DNA from: Trametopsis cervina
Taxonomy: Eukaryota > Basidiomycota > Agaricomycetes > Polyporales > Irpicaceae
DNA: 64,000 bases
Assembly: GCA_022385755.1 (NCBI GenBank)
Contig: MU278351.1
Span: forward strand, 1,304,638 to 1,368,637
Direction of reading: 5' to 3'
The translations under genes and the position numbers were made by a program. Under the pieces are notes generated by a model. It was not told the origin of the DNA, searched no databases, and was given only the letters and a program-made list of their open reading frames with translations. How positions within the stretch are numbered: the stretch's first letter is position 1; each line of letters starts with the position of its first letter. Of this stretch, positions 37,939 to 49,674 are shown in pieces.

Positions 37939-39311
37939 TCATTCGATTCGCCATCGTTCCACAGCCTGTATGACCAGGTTGCGCATATCTTCCTTGGCCT
38001 TCTTTTTTGCGCTACTTGTAAGCCCTTCCAGCGCATCGATTTCCCGTGGCGTTGTCTGGAAAGGATCGAACTCGAGGAAATGTCCATCTGCTGTCGGAAC
38101 CGATACCAGGGCGGCCACAGAGGCTTGGCCTCCGAGTTTATCTGCCTCGGACTTGGTGGTGGCAGCGTGATTACGCGTCGGCATGAATCCACCAGGTGTA
38201 GCTTTGCCGTTGGTAGTGGAGTTGGAGTTTGATCGGGAATGCGTACCGCCTGTAGCTGCGGGATGTGAAGATGACGAAGTAGACCGCACGATAATACTAT
38301 TCGTCCTCTTATGCCCATGCGCGGCTCCATTGCTGCGTGGATCCCCGGGCATATCGTGGTCGAGGTCCCGATTCCTACTCAACCACGTCGAAAGATCAAG
38401 GTTCAGTGGATTGGCAAGGGGTGAGCCATTGACGCTGAGCATACTCTCATCCTTTCTCGGCCAACGAGGATATGAAGATGACGAAGACCCGGGGATAGCT
38501 GGATTGAAATTGGACGTAGATGGAGCTTGGAGGCGGGGCTTAGAAGGGGACGCAAAGGGGATTCTGGACTTGGTAGGAGAGTTAGGACGCGATGTAGGGA
38601 AGGCGGAAGGTAGGAGGCGCGGCGCGGCCGGTTTGTGAGGACTGGGCGTCCTCATGGAAGGTATACGAGGAGCAATACGAAACTGGTGCAAGCAGGTGAG
38701 CTACGACTTGTATAGTGGCAAAAAAGGACTACGCACCTGTGATGGTGTCTTCGCTGCATTCTGAAGGTGGCCTCGACTTGAGCTCGCAGCGACTATCGGC
38801 TTCTTCGGTGTAGCGGTAGTCATGCGAGCTGGGTCAAGTTCGGCATGTGTCAGGCATTATCATCGTACACGACTGCTGAACTCACCATTCTTAAAGGGCT
38901 TCACTCCATCGTCTGCAAGGCCTTTAGCTGCTAGCTGCTCCGCTTCTTGCTCCTGAGACTCAATCCATTTCCGCTTCCTCGTTGTTCGGTCTATTGCTTC
39001 GACCTGACCGAAGTTCTCTGCTTGCAAGCCTTGAGCAGCCTTCTTGATGTCACCGTTGTATTTTGCGAAATCACGCATGGTCATGCTACGTAGGGCCTTG
39101 GGCAGGTGGGATATGAGACCTTCCTGACGAAATTGGAAGTTCATGAGGTGATCGCTGAGCCATGACTCGAGTTGTTGAATGCGGTGGGAGGCTGCAGGAT
39201 ATACGAAGGTAACAAGGTGAGGGTGCACGAGGGATAGTAGCACGGGTGCTCACTCTCGAGATCTAGATTGTTCAAAAGCTGCAGTTTCTGTTCAGCGGTG
39301 TACTTCCCCAT
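37939..39311 (-). CDS. Borealin (Nbl1-type) subunit of the chromosomal passenger complex
   Basis: It bridges INCENP and survivin to target Aurora B to centromeres and the spindle midzone. Four exons. The N-terminus MGKYTAEQKLQLLNNLDLE, then THRIQQ-type helix SHRIQQLESWLSDHLMNFQF and LPKALRSMTMRDFAKYNGDI, is the Nbl1/borealin N-terminal domain that forms the three-helix bundle. A coiled coil (TRKRKWIESQEQEAEQLAA) follows. The remaining ~330 residues are low-complexity Ser/Pro/Arg with many SP/TP sites, consistent with Cdk phosphorylation. The C-terminus contains FDPFQTTPREIDALEGLTSS, as seen in fungal borealin-like proteins. The start is the ATG directly before GKYTAEQK. Confidence 0.85.
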
Positions 39312-39682
39312 ACTGACGAGGGCCGAGTCCTGCTAACAAAGTTAGTTATTCGCCGGTACGAGGTATGGCAGTCATACGTGTCGTGACAAACAAGGCTTGT
39401 TGTGAGGTTCGAGAACAAAGCAGAGCCTTACGGTGGCAGAAACAACGAGGGGCCCACATACCCAGTTCAACGCGGCGATCACGTGTGCGCGACAAACGGG
39501 TTTCACCCTGTTTCTCCTCCGTAAACATACCAAGCACGCTCTCAAGTCATTGGAGGAGTAACGTATATATCATCGAGTTTATTCTCCTCCTTGACACAAC
39601 GAGTGCTGGACATCGCTCTCCTAAGCGCCAACTCTTACCCACCTCTCCGTCTGCACCCTGGCTTTGACGACTGCGGTGCTAC

Positions 39683-41339
39683 ATGGATTTTGACCTGGCA
39701 TTCCCTGCCCTCATTGTAGCCAGAGGACTGCTGGCACTTGCTCCTCTATCCGATACATTAAAACACAGTCAGCAACTCTCTTCGCCACTGACATCGTTCT
39801 CGCGATGTGCGTCCACCGCCCACATAAACTTGAAGCATTCTGCTGACTGGCGAGGTAGTACAGGAAGGGGTGTACTTGTTTAGCCATGGAATAGACCCTT
39901 ACTCAGGCGGGCTGTTCAGACATGTATGACCATCTCATCATACAACTCTCGTGTTACGCTTACGCGGATGCCACATCTATAGTCCCCTCTACTACTATCC
40001 GCTTTCACTACCCTGCTGCCGGTGAAAGGACTGGGGCCCAAGATTATATGGACGGCAGTTGATGCGATAGCCGCATGGAGTTTAGTCAGGATATGGCGGG
40101 CACGACAGCGAATACGGAAAAGTTCAAGAGACACGTTAATTGCTGCTATGTGTGTTGTTCGTTTCTACCGTTGTGAATGCACGGCTGACTGACCAACCAC
40201 AGATATCTTCTAAATCCATATCTTCTACTCCCCTCTCTCGCTCTATCAACTTCCACCTTGGAAAATGCTGCACTCTTGACAGCGGTAGCCTTCGCTGCTG
40301 AGGGTGAGTGAAGATGTATATGTTCATAACTCACCCATAACTGTTTCACCCAGGTCGGCCGTCCGCAAGCATTCTCCTGCTAGCAATCCTGACGCATCTA
40401 TCACTCTCATCTGTGATCTATGTTCTACCCATCATGCTCTTACTCATCTCGTCTCCTGTGTCGAATCTTGTATCGCCTCATCCGTTCGCTCTGGATCGTA
40501 AAACATTATCCAAGCAGATACTTCCACTCGTAGGCCAGTATGTGGCATATACAAGTGTCCTCGCTCTTGCATCAACACTTGTGTGTAGCGGCGGGTTGGG
40601 ATGGATTGAGAAGACATGGGGAGCATCGTGAGTGCAACAATGTTTGTCAGTACTGCATCTGACACCGTAGGGATAGCGTACTTCTACCAGATCTCACACC
40701 CAACCCGGGTCTCTGGTGGTATTTCTTTACCGAAATGTTCGACCACTTTAGACCCTTCTTTTTGATGGTGTTCTCGGTATGACAGTATCCTCGCATTACA
40801 CGGTGCAGGCGTGCTCATCTCGTTTCGAATTTTTAGGCTCACTTGCTTATCTATGTTGTGCCAATTTGCATTAAATTCCAGTGCGTCGTGGTGGTCACGT
40901 ATGCACGGTCGATTTCTAATAGTTTTGCAGACACGATATCCTCTACGCGACATTTCTTCTCTGTGGTGTCCTGGCAACATTCAAACCATACCCGACGCTC
41001 TCAGATCCTGGCCTTTTTCTCAGTATGTGGATCCTCTTCCCGGAGACATACCCTTGTAAGCTCTTTTGTGCAACCCCTCCTTGGTTTCGCTGCCTCAATG
41101 AGAGTGTTCTAGACCTTCGTCATACGATTGTCACGACGCTCATTCACTTACACGCCTCCCTGCTATTGCCACTCTTTAACCATTTATGGTTAGCCACGGG
41201 CACCGGCAACGCCAACTTTTTCTACGCATCCACGCTTGTATTCGGAATGGCGAACGGGTCTGGCCTGCTGGACGCTATTTGGGCAGGAATGGCGGGTGCG
41301 ATACCAGTGCCGGAAGGATGGGATGTTTCACAAGAGTGA
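39683..41339 (+). CDS. GAB1: GPI transamidase subunit PIG-U (Gab1)
   Basis: A polytopic ER membrane subunit of the GPI-anchor transamidase. Nine exons. Typical PIG-U motifs are [20 protein letters not shown], the long run of membrane segments with [38 protein letters not shown] (the family fingerprint), [11 protein letters not shown] and [20 protein letters not shown]. The protein ends with [19 protein letters not shown]. No interruption is seen. The ATG at 39683 starts just before the first membrane segment ([20 protein letters not shown]). Confidence 0.94.
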
Positions 41340-41540
41340 TCTCCTGGTTACTGTAGTAATGTGCGTCATGTCTAGTTTATATCTGGAATAGTGTACGATA
41401 TAACAGTCTTTGGATACAGTGTTTATCATTATGTGTATCTAACGGCAGAACGCGATCACGTGATACAGCTAATCACCGCTTTCCATGGCACTTGATCGCC
41501 GTGTCCTCGCTTGCGTGATGCAGAAATCCCCACTTGATGA

Positions 41541-41547
41541 TATATAA
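41541..41547 (+). promoter_or_regulatory. Possible TATA box
   Basis: TATATAA lies 50 bp upstream of the chosen start at 41597. If it is the functional TATA box, the in-frame ATG at 41534 cannot be the start. Confidence 0.4.
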
Positions 41548-41570
41548 CCCTCTGTGCGTCTTTGTACGGA

Positions 41571-41600
41571 ATGTCATCAACGTTCTCTACGCCCAGATGA
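41571..41600 (+). promoter_or_regulatory. Upstream ORF overlapping the main start (ATGA)
   Basis: A nine-codon ORF (MSSTFSTPR) ends in TGA that overlaps the main ATG as ATGA. This geometry could allow termination-reinitiation and so control translation of the downstream protein. Confidence 0.4.
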
Positions 41601-42880
41601 TTTCCGAGAGTTCAGAACACGAGAAACCCAACGCAGAAATCCTCGATGAGGGCTGGCTTATTCGATACGAAGGCACTGATCCGCGCACTGGAGGGCCACA
41701 CAAACCAGTATGGGTCCCAAAACGCGAAATAAGTGAAGACCTCATCCAACGTTGGAGATCTGCCAAAACGCAAGTCAAACCAGAGCCTGTTGTCCCCAAG
41801 TCGAGCAAAGTGGCTGTTGCGGGTGTTCATCCCGAGCGTGCGCGTCTTCTAGCAAACTTTACTGTATCTGCGGAACAGGGTAAGTAGACGTACACGAGTG
41901 CTATTCTGATATTACTAACTCAAAGAAGATGATGAGGATGATGCCGTCGTAGCAGAAATGATGGAGGTAGACGATGACCCTGGCTCTGGCTACATGGATG
42001 TTCGCAAGACTGGAACGAACAATATCCCACTGGGCAAGAAGCGTCGATATCCGGTCTTATCCACTGCTCCCAGTGTAACCGAGCCAAAAGCTCCTGCTCC
42101 CGTTGTGATTCATGAATCTCCTCTGAAGAGGCCGAGGGGTGAAGCACGGGGCCGTGATGTATCGCAACCTTTTGCGCCATCTCGTAGAGAAGCTCCTCGA
42201 CCCAAGGTAAGTCCCAGCAGATGTGACCCACATAGCCCAAATCTGACATTGAGTAGAACGAAGACTTGCCAACAGCAGCTTCGGCTGCAGCGCCTCCTAC
42301 TCCAGATACGCTGGAGCCTGGTGAGGTGGTCGAAGATGAACCCGCACCGTTTATTCCTGCAGTGCCAGCGCTAGCAATCTACACGCATCCTGGCGTTTCG
42401 ACAGAAGATCTCAGTCCCGAAATTATCAATCACACAGCACCGGCAGACTGGCTTCTAGAAGACGCGCACCAGGATAACTGGGTTGGTATCCTCGTAGTCA
42501 TTCAAGGAACAACTGGCGAGTGGTTGGACGGCGAATTGGAGGGCAAGCCTGCGGTCGTCTTGTCGGTCTTCAACACTAGGAACGAGACCTCTCCCTCGTC
42601 CGCTTATGTCAGGTTTCTGGCCACCGAAAGTGTGACTGGAACTCCTCCGGAGGAGAAGATGTCCGTCCCTGTTCGATACCTTGCCCCGGTGTGGCCGTGG
42701 AAAGTGGGGCAGTTTGCGCTCATTCTGCGAGGCGAGTATGCTGGTCAGGTGGCAAAATTGCGGGAAGACTGTGAGGGTGGGAGGTGGTTCATATCCGTGA
42801 AACGTGACCTCTTCGAAATAGATGTTCAAGACCTTGTCCGGTTCTTACCAGGACTGGATGAAGACGGCTTTCTAAGATGA
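41597..42880 (+). CDS. Chromo-like / KOW-like domain protein, function unknown
   Basis: Three exons. The N-terminal ~50 residues (ILDEGWLIRYEGTDPRTGG, VWVPKREISEDLIQRWRSA) resemble a chromo-type module. The middle is disordered and charged, with a probable nuclear signal (GKKRRYPVL, KRPRGEARGRD). The C-terminal 150 residues form a beta-rich region: DNWVGILVVIQGT and GKPAVVLSVFNTRN, then VRYLAPVWPWKVGQFALILR, GEYAGQVAKLRE and DLFEIDVQDLVR. The turn around LRGEYAGQVAKLR looks like a KOW motif as in Spt5-type transcription factors. A chromatin or transcription role is an inference. I cannot name an orthologue. It converges with nuclease B (77 bp). Confidence 0.75.
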
Positions 42881-42957
42881 GACTGTTGGGGTACAGCAAT
42901 GAATTTGGATAGCAAACACGGCTGCTAATACATTTACATTTGACTTCAACCTTGACT

Positions 42958-45157
42958 TCAGCAAACACGAAGACGGACAGTGCTAGGATCATGGTCGCTC
43001 CCTCGGAGAGCCGCAGAGGGCAGCCAGTTGTTAGCGTGAACATGCTCAACCTCCACTCCGCGCTGCGCGATAGCTTTTGAGACGAAGATATGATCGAGCT
43101 GCTCCACGTTCTGGTCGAACACGAAGGTGTATCGCTCAACCGGCGATACGTTTGCAAGGACGTCAGCTTCGAACATCAGGTTGTTGAGCGATGCAAAGAC
43201 GGGGTGCACGAAGGTGTACTCGTTGAAGTCTCCGGCGAGTATGATGTTCGCGTTGGGATCCAACGCGAGGATGGATTGCACGAAGGTCTGCGCAAAATAG
43301 TGAGATTCTTCGTGCTATGGTAGATAGTGGATCTGATCTTACGGCGATGGTTTCGACCTGCCCCTGACGCTTCGTAACGTCGAGATTAACCGGGGGTCGG
43401 TCGTCTCCCTCAGTCGAAGAACCGGGTACGGACGACTTGGCGGTATTGTGAACGTTGATAGTGATGAAATGTTCACCGGTGGTGGTTTGCCAGGCGGCTA
43501 CGAGTGGCTTACGGGCACTCTGCCAGATCGTATTGGTGGGGTCAAGACGTCCCGGGTTGAAGCTGCAGCAATGAAACCGTCAGACCACCTGATCGCGTCT
43601 TCAAGACCTACGGACTTACGTGAGACTGAGTTTTCCGTTATTGAGGAGAGGCGCAGTTGCGTCTAACGGCCCACCAACGGGTGAACCGGGGACAAGGCTG
43701 ACTTTGCTGTTGCTGAAGCTATCAAAATGTTCAGTCAAGAGCAACTTGAGTCACGGCGGATCTGGCACTTACAAGTATGCCGGCCGGATGTTCCCTCCGG
43801 GCTCTCCGCCATCTTGGTCGTTCACCGAAATCACCTCTGTAAAGTTGTACAAGAATCCGCCTGAGCTAACAACAGAGTTCGCCAGAGTGGTCAGGGTGAC
43901 TGTCGCGTCGACAGTGCCATCATCAGTCGGCCCAGAGCTATCTTGTATCTCTTGGAAGAAGATCATGTCCGGCTGCAACAGGAAGTCGACAACCTCGCTG
44001 GCAACCTTGGGAAGTGAGGGGGAGGTCGGAGCAAGATTGTCGACGTTGAAACTCCCGATGACAAATGTGCAAGCATCCTTCGACGGCTTGAGCGTGGATG
44101 CTGGAATTTTGGTGCTAGGAGTGGTGAGGACAGTGGGTGCCGTGGTAGGGATGATATAGAAGAATCCGAATCTGTCAAAATGGGTGATCAGTCATGCGGT
44201 GGGTATACGGATGAGAGATGTCATCATACTGCTGCTGGATAACCCCAGTGATATCGGTGAATGTCTGTCCGATAGACACAATAGGATTGGTGGTCCCGTC
44301 GAGGGGTGTACCGACGATTACAACCTCAGGGTTCCCATCCGGAATTCCATCCGGCCCTGTGGCACATCCCTAAGCTTGGACTTGCGAGGCCATTTGAACA
44401 AAACCTACCGACTGTGAGAGTCAAGCCTCCACGGCTGTTCTTTCCCGTGACTGGCCAATCACCATGGATCCAGAATTCTCCAAAGCTATTATTGAAGCCC
44501 AGTGCAACGGGCTTCCTGACGGTGACGAGTACTCCCTCCAAGCTGGACCAGAAGTCGATACCGAACTGGCTTGGTACGACAGTAGCATTGACGACGTCGA
44601 CTTGCGACACATTATTGGGGACCGATAGCCATCCATCGGGGCCGGTGTCCAATGCAGATAGATGCTGAGTCGGCGGGCTACGAGCACCTGGGCCAGTTGG
44701 GCCTAACACGAGTGGGGCGACTTTATTGCCCGTGGAGTGAACGACGATGTTCGACGGGCTGTCTAGTTCTGTGCCTAGGAGGAATGCTTTGTCGTCAGAA
44801 GAAGAGCCGCGGAACTCTTCGACTCTGCCTGAAAGGGTGATTTGGTCGCCGGGAGTTACGGAGTTGAGGATGGTGGAGGATTCAGTGAAGACAAAGAGAC
44901 CATGCGAAACACGAATGTCCTTAGACGGCTCTCCTTGAATGTAGAACCCGGTTGGGGCCTGGAATACCATCAGTCAGCTGAGTTAGATGGACATGGCCAT
45001 TAACCCCTGTCATGCTTACCTTAGCAGTTACTACACCCGAGACGTTCTGAACATTCTGCCCTTCGAGGGGTGAACGAAAGGCTGGGCCTTGTATGTCTGT
45101 AATTGAAACAGCAGCAGCGGCAACAGCCTGGAGAGCTATTACAAAGAGGGTCCGCAT
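42958..45157 (-). CDS. Secreted endonuclease/exonuclease/phosphatase-family nuclease, copy B
   Basis: Paralogue of the gene at 26069-28386, with the same domain order and similar intron placement. The signal peptide MRTLFVIALQAVAAAAV is followed by SITDIQGPAFRSPLEGQNVQ. Then FWSSLEGVLVTVRKPVALGF, FWIHGDWPVTGKNSRGG, MIFFQEIQDSSG (Glu), ISVNDQDGGEPGGNI, NIILAGDFNEY (Asp/Asn), EQLDHIFVS and GSDHDPSTVRLRVC (Asp-His). All core EEP residues are kept. About eight to nine exons. The start at 45157 is chosen over an ATG at 45187 because it gives a clean signal peptide. Confidence 0.9.
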
Positions 45158-45207
45158 CTTGGGGCCCGGGGCTTCAAGCTTGTGCATGCTATGGAGGCCG
45201 ATGTCGG

Positions 45208-45217
45208 TTATATATAT
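45208..45217 (-). promoter_or_regulatory. TATA box of secreted nuclease copy B
   Basis: An alternating TATATATAA stretch on the minus strand, 50-60 bp upstream of the start codon at 45157. Confidence 0.6.
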
Positions 45218-46217
45218 GCATAGTTAGAGCTTCCTGACAGGCATGAGAGCAATAAATGTCGTGGTGAATCCCAAAAGATCAAGAAGTCGAAGTGCGACCA
45301 ACGTGCGATGGAAGGATGCATGCTTGCAACCGAACATATTGCCGTTGTCGTGGGCGTGTACAGGGACGATACACAAAGCGTAAGTCTATATTCATCCGGA
45401 AGGTCTTGCAGATCATGGATGGGTATTGAACACTGCGCAAGCGGGCTCTTAGAGCTTCTCTAGGCCCCTGACCATATGAACAATGTCAATCCCAGCGGCA
45501 CAGCCTGAAGTGCTTACCGTCCAGGGGTACCTCGACCGTCTAGTTGTGGGAGAATCAGCCCTCCTAAAATACCCACAGAAGCCGGGGCATGTTTTTGTAC
45601 CCCTGGTATGTTTTCACGTGTTCCTCTGCGAAATGGTGTATGTGAAGAAAGACGACAGGACCTGGCATCGCGTGGGGATGTCATGAGAAAAGCAAATCCA
45701 CGATCACGTGCGAGGTGACATGACGCGTCTGTGACAGCTTCTAAGCAAGCCTGGCTGCCAGAGTTCGTGATATCTGTCTTCAATGTTGCGATTGTTTAGA
45801 GAGCCTCTTACGTGCAACATCATCATAATGACCATGTATTGCTGGCTGCTCACTACTTTGGTAACCTTTATTGCTGTTGTAGTATCTGATCATCCGGTTT
45901 GCGTCGTCTGACGCTCAGTTCGACTGCCCTTCCTCCAAAGCTAAGTTAATTTACATCGTTCTACAACACGCATTCTGTTCTACAATACTAATGCACACCT
46001 GTTCTTGATTCATCGTACTGCTACGCCGCGCTTCCAATGCGATATCTTGTCACTAACGTTATAAGCAAACAAGAGTGCCATGCTGCACCAGTGTGTGAGA
46101 TGTTTCAGGAATTGTCAATTGGTTTGACTGTTCGATTCCGAGCTCGAGAGATCATAAATTCACCAACCCCCACGGTGTCCACATGATCCCGCGACCTGGA
46201 CCCTGTATTGAACCACC
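45218..46217. other. 1 kb intergenic region between divergent secreted-protein genes
   Basis: The shared upstream space of nuclease B (minus) and the S9 peptidase (plus). Frames inside, such as 45483-45686, show no family features. Confidence 0.5.
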
Positions 46218-49172
46218 ATGTGGTTGCCGAACCTAGGGCTTTCTTTCTCGCTGCTCGGCCTCGTGTACCAGAGCCCCCTTACTCCTCCATCTCTGCCTGC
46301 GACTACCATGGTGGTCAACAGCACCAAAGATTTCGACTTCAAGGAGGGCCCTGATGTATTCTCACCCAAGGATTCCGTACTGTTAGCAAGACCAGGTGCC
46401 GGCGTTGCCAATCCTGCAGGAGATCTGGTCCTGGTCTCGGTGAACAAGTATTCGTTGGAGGATAAGAAGTACGTTCATTGCTACCTTGCTATTTCGCCTG
46501 AAAGTAATCATTGTGCTATAGGAATGTGAAATCCATCTTCATCGCCCCCATCGAGTCGACGATCCAACCTCTTCAGATCTCCCTCACGAGCGGCGGTGAG
46601 GCGTTCTGGCTTGATGCCCGTACTATCGCACACGCTGTCGGCGAAGGCGAGGGCAAAGCCAAAGTCATTGCTCTATATGCGCTTTCTATCAAGTTTGAGA
46701 CAGAATCGCTGAGCACACCGGAGAGCCCTGTACTGATTGGCAAATTCCCCACGGACTCTGCGACGAACTTCGTCTATAACGGCAAATCGGACTACCTGGT
46801 CTTCTCGGATGTGGTGTACTCTGACGGGGATATCAATGCCGTCAAGAAGCACGACGAGGAATGGGAGAATCGTGGCGATACAGCTTTGGTATATGAAGGA
46901 GGAGGGTTTGAGCGACACTGGGATGCGTGGAGTGTCCCAAAACGCTCTTCCCTCTTTACGGTTGTACTGAACAAGGGACCCGGTGGCAAGTGGGTATTGG
47001 GTGCAGAGTTTGTGAATCTGTTGCAAGGAACAAACCACGTACGCCCCCTTCATCTTCGTTCTCGCGCAACGTTGTCAACTCTTCATAGCACGCGCCTGTT
47101 ATGCCTTTCGGTGGCACGGATGATTTCGACGTCTCAGCCACACAGGTCCTATACACTGCGAAGGATCCCGAACTACCCGAATCCACCCACACCAAGCAAA
47201 ACGTATGAGCTCCCCACTGTCAGCGACTGTCAAACGGCATCTGACTGAATGAATACAGATCTATGTCGTGGATCTGGACGGTAAATCCAAGCCAAAGGAA
47301 CTCACCTCTGGCAAGCAGGGTGCAACGCATGTGCCCGCCTTCAGTCCCCAGGGCGACAAAGCTGTCTGGATTGAACTCGCCAAGGATGGCTATGAGAGCG
47401 ACCGGTATGTCACGCCGTTTGCTCTGCGATCTATCCCTGATGTTTGTATTCCAGGGGAAAGATCACTATCTACGATCTGAAGAAAGACGTAAGGTTCACC
47501 GTGCTTGAGAAGTGGGATCGTACTGCGGACGAAGTGCACGTAAGTCACATCGGCTTTATTGCATCGCGAGTTTCTGAACAGAAGAGCTGCACGATTAGTT
47601 CTCTCCTGAGGGAAAAGTGCTATACTTCGCGGCCGGTGACAATGCGCGCCACAAACTGTTCGCTCTGCCCGTCCCTGCTACCCCTGCTTCCTCGTCCACC
47701 GCCCCCGAGCTCTCCGGCATCCACCACCACCCTCACGAGCTGACGAGCAGCGGAGGTGTCCACGGTGTCCAGCCCCTCGCGAATGGCCGCGTGCTCTTCA
47801 CGCGCTCATCCCTCACCTCGCCCAACGACATCTTCGTCGCCCGCGGACTCTCCGAGCACATCACCGCGGACGTCGTCTCCGGGTTCAAGATCGACCAGCT
47901 GACCAAGTTCACGGCTGACGCGCTGAGCCACAAGAGGCTTAGCGAGGGCGAAGACTTCTACTTTGATGGTGCGGAGAGGAAGATTCATGGGTGGGTTGTG
48001 AAGCCGCCTGGGTTCAAGGAGGGAGAGAAGAAGAAGTGGCCGATATTTTTCGCTATTCATGGTGGACCTCAAGGTGCATGGGATGATTCGTGGTCTACCA
48101 GATGGAACCCGAATGGTCAGTTGGTCGCAGCAGTACGTTCGGGACTTCGCAGGCTAACTGCGGATTTGGTGTAGTCTTCGCTCAACAGGGCTACTTCGTG
48201 GTTTCCATTAACCCCAGTGGCTCAACAACGTTCGGTCAAGGTGCGTTACTCCTAATCATCACACAAGTTGTACCTGACCGACTTTGTTCTCAGACCTGAC
48301 TGACGCCATTAACAAGGACTGGGGAGGAAAGCCCTACGTCGACTTGATCAAGGGTTACAAATACATCCTCGAAAAGTTCCCAGAGGTTGACCCGGATCGC
48401 GCAGTCGCTGCAGGTGGAAGTTACGGTGGATATGCTATCAAGTCAGCCAACATCTTCCGCAAGGATCTGCGTAATAGCTGACCTGTGGTATCTTTGATAG
48501 CTGGATACAAGGCCACCCTGAGTTTGGTTTCGGGTTCAAGGCCTTGTTCTGTCACGACGGTGTAAGTACTTAGTGTGATTGTACGAAGTTCAATGCTTAC
48601 CTGATCAGGTATTCGACACGCGGTACGGTGGCTACGCAACTGAGGAGCTCTTCTTCGTATGTCACTTTGCGCCGTACTCCACAAAACGCCTACTAAACCG
48701 TCTAATATACAGTTCAACCACGAATGGGGAGGACGTCCTTGGGAGCAATCAGAGCTCATCGAAAAGTAAGTCGCCTGCGCCCACGGCACACTTACCCTCA
48801 GTACTGACCCCAACCCAGGTTCAACCCCATCAACTTCGTACACAAGTGGAGCACCCCTCAGCTGATCGTGCACGGTAGCAAGGACTATCGCTTGCCGGAG
48901 ACCGATGGTATCGCTGCATTCCACGCCTTGCAAGAGTAAGTCGTCCACACCTCTCAGTCGAGTGTAGTCAGCGAGCTAATATCTCGCAGACGTGGAGTCC
49001 CAAGTCGCCTGGTCATCTTCCCAGATGAGAACCACTGGGTTCTGAACCACGGAAACAGGTACGCTTGGCTTTCTAGATAAGCTGGTCAACCGAGCTAACA
49101 AGAGTCCATCGTAGCTTGAAATGGCACTGGGAACTATTCCGATGGTTCGACAAGTACGCAGGAACCCACTAA
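46218..49172 (+). CDS. Secreted dipeptidyl-peptidase V-like S9 serine peptidase
   Basis: A prolyl-oligopeptidase-family (S9C) exopeptidase acting outside the cell on peptides. Fourteen exons. The N-terminus (MWLPNLGLSFSLLGLVYQSP) is hydrophobic and likely a signal peptide. A beta-propeller region follows (KSIFIAPIESTIQPLQIS, QVLYTAKDPELPESTHTKQN, VPAFSPQGDKAVWIELAKDG). The alpha/beta-hydrolase domain carries FFAIHGGPQGAWDDSWSTRW, AAGGSYGGYAINWIQGHP (nucleophile Ser in GGSYGG), LIVHGSKDYRLPETDG (Asp) and FPDENHWVLNHGNSL (His). The triad is complete. The motif GYAIN spans an intron near 48440. The protein ends WHWELFRWFDKYAGTH, as in fungal DPP V. Confidence 0.93.
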
Positions 49173-49674
49173 GCGTAAGAAATGTAACATGTAAATATCA
49201 GCAACACATGTTGTACAATACAATGCAGAATCTGTTTGTATACCAGCGTGCATATGGCGATTTGATTGTGAACACCGATGGAGAGTATGCTGGCTTCTAT
49301 CTGAAGGAGATTGTGAGGGACTTCGGGAGCGTGCAAGACCTGCTAATAGTGTCTCTGAATGCACATGTTGTACCTGTAGTGTCCTTATTGTCCGCCCTGA
49401 TGGACTCATAGCCTGAAGTATCACACCCCTGCACGAGGCGAAGATCACTGTCCTTGCATCCTGAAAAACCCGGCTTATGGTCTGATCCACAGACTCACGC
49501 GCAATAGACTGCCTTGTACAGTACTTCATATCAGTGCAGATTGACGATGACTTACCTAGATGGTTACGCTTTCAGAAGTGGCTTACGATAACCGCAGCTA
49601 CCGTCGGAGAAAAGGAGTATAGGATGCTGCATAAAATTATCTCAAAAATACACCGGAGTAGGTCCGTATCCACT
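49173..49674. other. Convergent 3' regions, no gene seen
   Basis: About 500 bp between the S9 peptidase and RPT5 stop codons. No coding signal is recognised on either strand. Confidence 0.5.

Noticed and set aside
46120..46160. tRNA-like T-arm sequence (GTTCGATTCCGAGC)
   Set aside because: No matching acceptor stem, D arm or anticodon arm could be folded around it.
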